DNA of 64,000 nucleotides, from assembly GCA_963789215.1 (NCBI GenBank), contig CAWBJY010000015.1:186001-250000 (forward strand), given 5' to 3'. This document shows, one piece after another, positions 52,814 through 59,724 of this stretch (within the stretch, counting starts at the first letter, position 1; the number at the start of each line of letters is the position of its first letter). The position numbers were made by a program, and so were the translations under genes. This DNA comes from Phormidesmis sp963789215. GTDB taxonomy: Bacteria > Cyanobacteriota > Cyanobacteriia > Phormidesmidales > Phormidesmidaceae. The notes below the pieces were generated by a model. The model saw only the letters and a program-made list of their open reading frames with translations, had not been told where the DNA came from and searched no databases.

Positions 52814-54171
52814 TAGAGGAATACGGGCTCTAAGTCCTTACCAGTCTCCTTGTTTGGATCGCTGCGATCGTCGGGCGTGGGGTGCTCACACATACGGCCT
52901 TTGTACAGCGCTTGACTCCACGGAATCGGCTTAACGGCCGCATCCGTAGCGAATACGATTTCAGCTTGACCGTCTTCCTGCCACTTACCAATTCTGGAGT
53001 AGAGGTAAGCGTGGTAGTTGGCTTCGTCCATCTTCACAGGGCCCTGTGGCGCGTTAAACTCCTGCCCGCGAGTGGCTTCGCGAAGGGTTTCTGTGTTGAT
53101 CTCGTCGCCTGCTTCTAGGATGTCGCTCATTGCTTGCGCCATGAAGAAGGTCTGGATGTAAGCGGCTTCCATCACACCGTTGGTGACACGGTCGTCGCCA
53201 AACATTTCCTTGAACTGAGCAACAAAAGCCTCGTTCTCAGCGGTTTCTACGCTTTGGAAGTAGTTAAAGCTGGAGTAGTGACCTGCAGAATACTCAGGGC
53301 CCATGGCCTGAATTTCTTCTTCAGTTGTGGGATACGCCATGATCGGAATATCTTCTGCACTGATACCAGCGTCTTTGAACTGACGATAGAAGGCGGGAAT
53401 AGAATCACCAACCAGGTTGCTCAACACAAAATCAGGCTGGGCTGCTTTGATTTTGTTGATGATCGTGATGAATTCTGTAGTACCTAGAGCCGCGTACTCG
53501 TCACCGACAGCTTGGCCGCCTGCTTCCTCAAGCTCAGCGATCGCAATCCGGTTACTTTCCTTAGGATAGATGTAGTCAGATCCAACAAAGAAGCCCTTAG
53601 GACCAAAGTTGTCGTAGCAGTAAGGAATAGAGTCCGTAATCTGCTGGTTAGGCGCTGCGCCTGTGTAGAAAACATTAGAGCTACACTCGTTGCCTTCGTA
53701 GTAAACCGGGTAATAGAGAATAGAATCTTTCTCTTCAAACACAGGCAGTACTGACTTACGACTAGCAGAGGTGTAGCAGCCGAGAACGCAAACAACTTGA
53801 TCTTCGTCAATCAAGCGCTTCGACATTTGGTTGTAAAGATCCCAGTCAGAGTTGGGGTTGACCACAACTCTCTCAATCTTCCGGCCACCAATACCTTCAC
53901 CTTTCCCTTCCCAAGGACCAGTGCCAGTGTTGATCTGCTCAATAGCAAGGAACGTAGCATCCTGAAGAGACTTCTCAACGATAGCAATACTACCTGTCGT
54001 TGAGTACATCACGCCGACCTTAATCGGGTTCTCGCCCAAGTCTGCCTGCGAGCCACCGCTATCGCCACCACCAGTGCAGGCAGCTAAAATGCTGGTGCCT
54101 GCTGCAAGAGAGCTGTACTGAAGAAATCTGCGACGACTAAAACCGTTCGAAATAATTGGGGACTTTGACAT
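52813..54171 (-). CDS. urtA: urea/short-chain-amide ABC transporter substrate-binding protein UrtA
   Basis: A 452-residue periplasmic lipoprotein. Twin-arginine motif SRRRFLQYSSLAAG and lipobox ILAACTGG occur in the first 35 residues. The core begins IKVGVMYSTTGSIAIVEKSL and includes VLGCYTSASRKSVLPVFEEK, ILYYPVYYEGNECSSNVFYT and GAAPNQQITDSIPY, specific for UrtA. The C-terminal PIPWSQALYKGRMCEHPTPD is also typical. The frame is open to 54219; ATG 54171 follows AAGGAAAA and gives the usual N-terminus. The gene is driven by an NtcA-type promoter 270 bp upstream. Confidence 0.96.
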   Translation of the reverse strand: MSKSPIISNGFSRRRFLQYSSLAAGTSILAACTGGGDSGGSQADLGENPIKVGVMYSTTGSIAIVEKSLQDATFLAIEQINTGTGPWEGKGEGIGGRKIERVVVNPNSDWDLYNQMSKRLIDEDQVVCVLGCYTSASRKSVLPVFEEKDSILYYPVYYEGNECSSNVFYTGAAPNQQITDSIPYCYDNFGPKGFFVGSDYIYPKESNRIAIAELEEAGGQAVGDEYAALGTTEFITIINKIKAAQPDFVLSNLVGDSIPAFYRQFKDAGISAEDIPIMAYPTTEEEIQAMGPEYSAGHYSSFNYFQSVETAENEAFVAQFKEMFGDDRVTNGVMEAAYIQTFFMAQAMSDILEAGDEINTETLREATRGQEFNAPQGPVKMDEANYHAYLYSRIGKWQEDGQAEIVFATDAAVKPIPWSQALYKGRMCEHPTPDDRSDPNKETGKDLEPVFL

Positions 54172-54442
54172 TATTAATTTTTTTTCCTTACCACACACAA
54201 AAACTGAACCCTTCAGCACTCTATTTATAGATAAGCGAAATCGCGAATAACCGAAGCTCCGGATAATCTAGAAAAGCGTGCTCATGTGAGAGAAACCAAC
54301 TGAAAAATCACCTATGCATTTAACAAAGAAACTATAGCCAATTGGATGCACTCGCTATCGCTTACGACAAAGATGATTAAAAAGCCGCAGGTAACGAGGT
54401 TGGTTTCCAACTCACCCAACTCGAAGACTTTCATGGGTACTC

Positions 54443-54484
54443 ATACTAGAGAGTAGGATGACGGGTGACTGTATCTTTCAATAC
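54443..54484 (-). promoter_or_regulatory. NtcA-activated promoter of urtABCDE
   Basis: On the minus strand, GTATTGAAAGATAC (GTA-N8-TAC, 54471-54484) is followed after exactly 22 bp by TAGTAT (TAN3T, 54443-54448). This is the canonical NtcA class II layout. urt operons are known NtcA targets in other cyanobacteria. Transcription should start near 54436. Confidence 0.82.
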
Positions 54485-54898
54485 AGTTTTTTTTAACTTA
54501 AGCAGCTTTGGTGAACCCTGATGTTTCTGGTAGACAGCCTACTTTCAAATAGTTTGTCTTAGGCATTTTTCTTATGCATTTTTAAGTGTATTGCCAATGA
54601 TCAGCATAAGCTAGCAGCTAAAAAAACAAGCTGAGAAAAACAAAACATCAGACCTGCTGCATGCATCAGCACTTTTTGATATGTACCTTCTCTATACAAA
54701 CATCGCTTCTGTACACTGTTTTCCTAATTTTCAACCATTCTATTAGCCTAAGTAATATTGCCTATCTAAATTTGTATCTAAAATGACATTTTCAGCAGGC
54801 AGGCAAGTGATACAACTCAAACGAGCTGCAAAGGCACAGTTAGTTCCACCTTCGATTTGGCTGCCTTTTTTAGCTGAATGTTATGACAGCAGGTGGAT

Positions 54899-54943
54899 AA
54901 AGGCCAGATTGATAAAAGCCAGACTGACAAAGGCCAGATTGAA
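54899..54943. repeat. 3 x 15-bp tandem repeat
   Basis: The unit AAAGGCCAGATTGAT occurs three times with minor changes, upstream of the MetX-like gene. Confidence 0.9.
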
Positions 54944-55000
54944 AGTACGGGTGAACCCTGACTTGCTACGACTCGATTTAGTTTAGCGGAGAGCGACCTA

Positions 55001-56011
55001 ATGGCTGACTACGAAATCTTTGAGCTAGGAGAGGTCGCCCTCCAGTCGGGAGCAACTTTGCGAGAGGCTAAGCTTGCATACAAAACATTTGGCACTCTTA
55101 ACGCAGACAAAAGCAATGTGATTGTTTACCCTACCTGGTACTCGGGGCAGCACTACGATAATGAGTGGCTAATTGGAGAAGGGATGGCACTTGACCCCGA
55201 GAAGTACTTTATTATCATCCCTAACATGCTAGGGAATGGGCTGTCTTCTTCTCCGAGCAACACACCGCCGCCGTATGATCGCGCCAGGTTTCCTCACGTC
55301 ACTTTCTACGATAATGTTGCTGTTCAACATCGGTTGGTAACAGAAAAGTTTGGCATTGAGAAAATTGCGCTGGTTATAGGCTGGTCAATGGGAGCAGGGC
55401 AAACCTACCAGTGGGGGGTGAGCTATCCAGATATGGTTGAGCGCATTTTTCCGTTTTGCGGGTCTGCGAAAACCAGCTTGCACAACGTTGTTTTTTTGGA
55501 AGGGGTAAAGGTTGCTATCCAGACTGACGTGGCTTGGAAAGAAGGGTGGTACGAAGAGCAGCCGAATAAAGGGTTAAGAGCGGTGGGCCGAGTGTACGCG
55601 GGTTGGGGATTGTCACAGGCCTTTTATCGTGAGCAGCTCTATCTAGAGATGGGCTACTCTTCTTTAGAAGACTTTTTGGTTGCTTTTTGGGAGGGCTTTT
55701 TTCTTAAGAAAGATGCCAACAATCTGCTAGCGATGCTGTGGACTTGGCAAAACGGAGATATTGGCAAGACGCCAGGATTTGAGGGTGATTTTGAAAAGGC
55801 GCTATCGGCTATTAAGGCCAAGGCCGTCGTCATGCCAGGACAGACCGATCTCTACTTTCCGCCAGAAGATAATGAATACGAGGTGAAGTACATGCCCGAT
55901 GCGGAGTTCAAGATGATTCCTTCTGTTTGGGGACATTTTGCTGGAGGTGGCATTAATGACGTAGACACTGAGTTTATCGATCGCCATGTAAAAGAACTGC
56001 TGGCGAAATAG
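55001..56011 (+). CDS. alpha/beta hydrolase, homoserine-acetyltransferase-like (MetX superfamily)
   Basis: A 336-residue enzyme that leads urease cluster 2. The catalytic triad is readable: nucleophile Ser in VIGWSMGAGQTYQWG (about residue 130), Asp in MPGQTDLYFPPEDN (about 288) and His in SVWGHFAGGG (about 314). EVALQSGATLREAKLAYKTF is the MetX-type N-terminal strand pair. True MetX proteins are longer and sit in methionine operons, so acyltransfer to homoserine is doubtful. Hydrolysis of a nitrogen-containing ester or amide that feeds urease is an alternative. The start ATG 55001 lies 11-15 nt after GGAG. Confidence 0.85.
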   Translation: MADYEIFELGEVALQSGATLREAKLAYKTFGTLNADKSNVIVYPTWYSGQHYDNEWLIGEGMALDPEKYFIIIPNMLGNGLSSSPSNTPPPYDRARFPHVTFYDNVAVQHRLVTEKFGIEKIALVIGWSMGAGQTYQWGVSYPDMVERIFPFCGSAKTSLHNVVFLEGVKVAIQTDVAWKEGWYEEQPNKGLRAVGRVYAGWGLSQAFYREQLYLEMGYSSLEDFLVAFWEGFFLKKDANNLLAMLWTWQNGDIGKTPGFEGDFEKALSAIKAKAVVMPGQTDLYFPPEDNEYEVKYMPDAEFKMIPSVWGHFAGGGINDVDTEFIDRHVKELLAK

Positions 56012-56113
56012 TCAGCGATCCGCAGCCGTTGCCGGTAGAGCCAAGATGTTTTCGTAATCTCATAATTATTTTTGATAATTCTGTTGCATTGACCTGTTGA
56101 GTCGAGATTATCG

Positions 56114-56434
56114 ATGTATTTGACGCCTAGAGAATCTGAACGATTAACGTTGTTTACGGCTGCGGAGATTTCTCGCAGACGAAAAGAGCGAGGAATTAAG
56201 CTTAATGTGCCAGAGGCGATCGCATACATTAGCGATTATCTAGTTGAGGGCGCCAGAGAAGACAAAACGGTCGCACAGCTCATGTCTGAAGGCGCAGCGC
56301 TACTAACCACAGAAGATGTGCTGCCGGGCGTTCCCGATCTCATTCCGCTCATTCAAGTAGAGGCTCACTTTAACGATGGCACCAAGCTGGTGAGCGTTCA
56401 CAATCCCATTCGTCCGCAGGAGGCGTCTGCCTAA
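56114..56434 (+). CDS. ureA: urease gamma subunit (cluster 2)
   Basis: A second 106-residue gamma subunit, clearly diverged from the first copy: MYLTPRESERLTLFTAAEIS, RRRKERGIKLNVPEAIAYIS, DYLVEGAREDKTVAQLMSEG and FNDGTKLVSVHNPIR. About five extra residues follow the usual end. It is the first urease gene of cluster 2, 102 bp after the MetX-like gene, and ureB2 follows 2 bp downstream. Confidence 0.96.
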   Translation: MYLTPRESERLTLFTAAEISRRRKERGIKLNVPEAIAYISDYLVEGAREDKTVAQLMSEGAALLTTEDVLPGVPDLIPLIQVEAHFNDGTKLVSVHNPIRPQEASA

Positions 56435-56436
56435 AA

Positions 56437-56865
56437 ATGGCAAACACCGCCTCTGATAATCCGTCTGATAATTCATTAGCGCCTGGGGCCATAATCTGCG
56501 AACCCGGATCGCTAGAAATTAATGCAGGCCGCGAGAGTAAGCGTTTGGCCATGGCTAATTTGGGCGATCGCCCGATTCAGGTTGGCTCTCACTTTCACTT
56601 TTTTGAGGTGAACCGCGCCCTTGAGTTTGACCGCCCCGCAGCGCTGGGGTTTCGCTTAGATATTCCAGCGGGAACGGCAGTGCGGTTTGAGCCAGGAGAT
56701 ACGAAGACAGTAACCCTGGTGGCTTTAGCGGGCGATCGCACTGTTCAGGGGCTAAACGATTTGGTCAACGGCTCGCTAGACGATCCCTCGGTAAGAGCTG
56801 CTGCGATCGCCCGAATACAAGATTTGGGCTACCGATCTACAGCCGAGAGCCGCAGTGAAAACTAG
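56437..56865 (+). CDS. ureB: urease beta subunit (cluster 2)
   Basis: A 142-residue second beta subunit. The core PGAIICEPGSLEINAGRESK, NLGDRPIQVGSHFHFFEVNR and RLDIPAGTAVRFEPGDTKTV is intact. The C-terminus carries about 25 more residues than the first copy (DDPSVRAAAIARIQDLGYRS), giving a distinct surface tail. ureC2 begins 28 bp downstream. The tight ureA2-ureB2-ureC2-ureD2 spacing indicates one operon. Confidence 0.96.
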   Translation: MANTASDNPSDNSLAPGAIICEPGSLEINAGRESKRLAMANLGDRPIQVGSHFHFFEVNRALEFDRPAALGFRLDIPAGTAVRFEPGDTKTVTLVALAGDRTVQGLNDLVNGSLDDPSVRAAAIARIQDLGYRSTAESRSEN

Positions 56866-56893
56866 CCGTGGAAGATAGTAGTGGGAACTCATC

Positions 56894-58600
56894 ATGGAAA
56901 TTAGCCGCGATCGCTACGCCGAACTGTTTGGGCCAACCACCGGAGATCGGGTTCGACTCGCAGACACCTCACTGATTATTGAGGTAGAGCGAGACGATAC
57001 CGTCTATGGCGATGAATGCGTATTTGGCGGCGGCAAAACGCTGCGCGACGGCTTAGGCATGGCCCCAGGCGTAACCGCAGCCGACGGCGCACTCGATTTA
57101 GTGATTACGAACGTGCTGCTCGTCGATCCGGTGCAGGGCATTATCAAAACCGATATCGGCATCAAAGATGGCAAGATTGCGGGCATTGGCAAAGCGGGCA
57201 ACCCCGGCATCATGGCGGGTGTAACGCCCAACCTAATTATTAGCGCCAACACCGACGTGCGAGCCGGGGAAGGACTCATTGCCACGCCCGGCGGCATAGA
57301 CGGCCACGTTCATTTCGACAGCGCCGGGCTTTGCGCCGAAGCACTCTCTAGCGGTTTAACCACCATGCTCGGCGGCGGACTAGGGCCAGTAACCGTCGGC
57401 ATTTGCTCTAGCGGCGCGCACAACCTAGAAATGATGCTCAGAGCCTCAGAAGCTTTTCCCATTAACTTCGGCTTTTTGGGCAAGGGCAGTTCTAGCCTGC
57501 CCGAGAGCCTAGTAGAGCAAGTTGCCAACGGCGCTATGGGCCTGAAGATTCACGAAGACTGGGGAGCCATGCCTTCAGTCATTGACACCTGCTTACAGGT
57601 TGCCGACCAGTACGATTTTCAAGTCAAAATTCACACCGATACGCTAAACGAGTCCGGCTACGTTGAAGACACCCTAGCCGCCATCAAGGGCCGCACAATT
57701 CATACCTACCACACCGAAGGCGCAGGCGGTGGACATGCGCCAGATATCATCAAGGTCGCATCCTATGCTCACTGCCTCACGTCTTCAACCAACCCCACCA
57801 ATCCATACACCGTCAACACCTTCGACGAGCATCTAGATATGGTCATGGTGTGCCACCATCTGAACCCGCGCGTGCCCGAAGACGTCGCCTTTGCCGAGTC
57901 TCGCATTCGCGCCGAAACCATTGCCGCCGAAGATATTTTGCACGATATGGGCGCGATTAGTATGCTCGGCTCAGACTCTCAGGGCATGGGTCGCATTGGC
58001 GAGGTGATCTGCCGGACATGGCAGCTTGCCTCAAAAATGAAGGATCAGCGCGGCACACTGCCAGAAGATTGCGATCGCAATGACAACTTTCGCGTACTGC
58101 GCTATTTGGCTAAGTACACCATTAATGTGGCGCGCACCTGCGGCATCGCTGACTATGTGGGATCGATTGAACCAGGGAAGATGGCCGATATTGTGCTTTG
58201 GCAGCCCGGCTATTTTGGCATCAAGCCAGAGCTAATTATCAAGCAGGGGTTTATTGCCTGGTCGCCAATGGGTGAGTCGAACGCCTCCCTGATGACCTGC
58301 GAGCCTATTTTGTACCGTCCCCAGTGGGGCAGCTTTGGCACTGCCGCTGCGGTGACCTCTGCCTGTTTTGTCACTCAGCTAGCGTTGGAGCGAGGGCTAG
58401 CCGATAGACTGAACCTAAAAAAGGAGCTGTTGCCCGTTAGAGAGACTCGCCAGCTTAGTAAAGCCGACATGCTGCACAACGATGTTTGCCCCGAAATTGA
58501 GGTTGATCCCGATACCTTTGAAGTCCGCGTTGACGGCGAGCTAGCAACTTGCGATCCCGTAGATCAGGTGCCCTTGGGCCGTTTGTACATCTTTCGCTAG
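56894..58600 (+). CDS. ureC: urease alpha (catalytic) subunit, cluster 2, divergent type
   Basis: A 568-residue second catalytic subunit. Metal and catalytic residues are kept: IDGHVHF, GLKIHEDWG, VKIHTDTLNE, IHTYHTEGAGGGHAPD, MVCHHLN and LGSDSQGMGR. Around them it differs markedly from the first copy. FDSAGLCAEALSSGL replaces the ICPQQIEVAIASGT type, GICSSGAHNLEMML replaces CTPGAWNIHRML, and the inserted TYGGTYYGDEV loop is shortened to TVYGDECV. It is probably a functional urease of a separate lineage, perhaps horizontally acquired or an ancient paralogue. Confidence 0.95.
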   Translation: MEISRDRYAELFGPTTGDRVRLADTSLIIEVERDDTVYGDECVFGGGKTLRDGLGMAPGVTAADGALDLVITNVLLVDPVQGIIKTDIGIKDGKIAGIGKAGNPGIMAGVTPNLIISANTDVRAGEGLIATPGGIDGHVHFDSAGLCAEALSSGLTTMLGGGLGPVTVGICSSGAHNLEMMLRASEAFPINFGFLGKGSSSLPESLVEQVANGAMGLKIHEDWGAMPSVIDTCLQVADQYDFQVKIHTDTLNESGYVEDTLAAIKGRTIHTYHTEGAGGGHAPDIIKVASYAHCLTSSTNPTNPYTVNTFDEHLDMVMVCHHLNPRVPEDVAFAESRIRAETIAAEDILHDMGAISMLGSDSQGMGRIGEVICRTWQLASKMKDQRGTLPEDCDRNDNFRVLRYLAKYTINVARTCGIADYVGSIEPGKMADIVLWQPGYFGIKPELIIKQGFIAWSPMGESNASLMTCEPILYRPQWGSFGTAAAVTSACFVTQLALERGLADRLNLKKELLPVRETRQLSKADMLHNDVCPEIEVDPDTFEVRVDGELATCDPVDQVPLGRLYIFR

Positions 58601-58615
58601 CGCAGACTTTTAGCG

Positions 58616-59563
58616 ATGCCAGTCTCTTCCCATCTTTCTAATTCCCATCTTTCTAATTCCCAGCTTTCTAATTCTCAGCTTTCCACACCACCGCTTTCTA
58701 CGCCCCCAATCTCAACGCCACAGCTTTCTATTCGCACCGCCTGCTCCGCAGCAGACGCTCGCTCTTATATTGCGCACCAATACGCGACCTATCCCTTCCG
58801 CCTCTCGGGCAACTTACGCTTAGATCCGGCTGATTCTCAGCGGGTTTACGCCTACGTAATGAATGCATCTCCCGGCATCTTGTCAGGAGATGACCTGCGG
58901 TGGTCGGTTGAGGTGGGCGATCGCACATCGCTTTATCTCACCGATCAATCTGCAACGAAAGTGTACAGCAAACCGCCGGGAGGACAAACCGCAAAGGTAG
59001 CGGGGTTAGTGCAAGTAGGTGCAGGTGCCTATTTAGAATATGTGCCAGAGCCCGTCATTCTATTCTCAGCGGCGGATGTGACCCAACGCCTCGATGTGAG
59101 GCTGCATCCTGAAGGGCGGCTAGTATTGAGCGAGATTGTTGTGCCAGGACGATTAGCACGAGGAGAGTGCTATGCCTTTGAAACATTTCAGAGTTGGCTA
59201 CAGATCGAGGGTTTCGATCGTCAACTGTGCTTTGTCGAGAATTTTCGATTAGTAGGACAGACCAGTCGATTTCGCAAAAGTAAGTTTAGAATCTGTTGGC
59301 CAATTACGGCGACTTTTGTTGTCATTTTTCCTGGACTGCCACTCAATCAGCTCTCGCAGGCACTACAGCTCTATATTGATGAGCAAGGCAGTCTACAGTC
59401 AGACAGTTTGCAAGCCTGCGATTCGCCGCTGCCAAACTGTCATGGTCTTTGGATAAGAGCGATCGCCACTCAGGTAAGCGTTCTCAAAGACTACCAGCGC
59501 CATATCTTAAACACCGTTCGTAGGCTAAGCGGGCAACCACCTTTACCAATCATTTCCAAATGA
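58616..59563 (+). CDS. ureD: urease accessory protein UreD (cluster 2)
   Basis: A 315-residue second UreD. Core segments YATYPFRLSGNLRLD, YVMNASPGILSGDDL, YLTDQSATKVYSKP, LEYVPEPVILFSA and LSEIVVPGRLARGECYAFET are present. Residues 5-39 are a 15-bp repeat tract encoding (S/P)(H/Q/P)LS(N/T) pentapeptides, and the family core starts near residue 45. It is the last gene of the cluster; UreE, F and G must come from cluster 1. It converges with the LivK-like receptor gene. Confidence 0.93.
   Translation: MPVSSHLSNSHLSNSQLSNSQLSTPPLSTPPISTPQLSIRTACSAADARSYIAHQYATYPFRLSGNLRLDPADSQRVYAYVMNASPGILSGDDLRWSVEVGDRTSLYLTDQSATKVYSKPPGGQTAKVAGLVQVGAGAYLEYVPEPVILFSAADVTQRLDVRLHPEGRLVLSEIVVPGRLARGECYAFETFQSWLQIEGFDRQLCFVENFRLVGQTSRFRKSKFRICWPITATFVVIFPGLPLNQLSQALQLYIDEQGSLQSDSLQACDSPLPNCHGLWIRAIATQVSVLKDYQRHILNTVRRLSGQPPLPIISK
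58628..58732. repeat. 7 x 15-bp in-frame repeat at the ureD2 start
   Basis: The unit TCCCATCTTTCTAAT occurs seven times with growing divergence, four codons after the ureD2 start, and encodes SHLSN, SQLSN, PPLST-type pentapeptides. Confidence 0.93.
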
Positions 59564-59724
59564 AGTTTCTATAGGAAATGTTATGTCCTTAAGCAGCATT
59601 TGCACTTTGCTAGGCAGGCTGACTATCAATACACTACGCAAAAGAGTAGCATTATGTTTTTTGGAGAAGCCAACGAACTGAGCAGTGATGTGATTCAGGC
59701 AGTTCTGAGTCATGTAATCAGCCG

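Larger units (their letters stand above)
54172..55000. other. divergent promoter region between urtABCDE and urease cluster 2
   Basis: It contains the NtcA promoter of urtA (54443-54484), a leader of about 265 nt with a 40-codon frame on the minus strand (54312-54434; MKVFELGELETNLVTCGFLI...) that would start almost at the predicted transcript 5' end, and a 3 x 15-bp repeat (54899-54943). The 67-codon plus-strand frame at 54783-54986 is largely repeat-derived and not credible. Confidence 0.6.

Noticed and set aside
54783..54986. 67-residue plus-strand open frame before the MetX-like gene
   Set aside because: Its second half is produced by the 15-bp repeat (KARLxKARL units), there is no ribosome-binding site, and there is no family resemblance.
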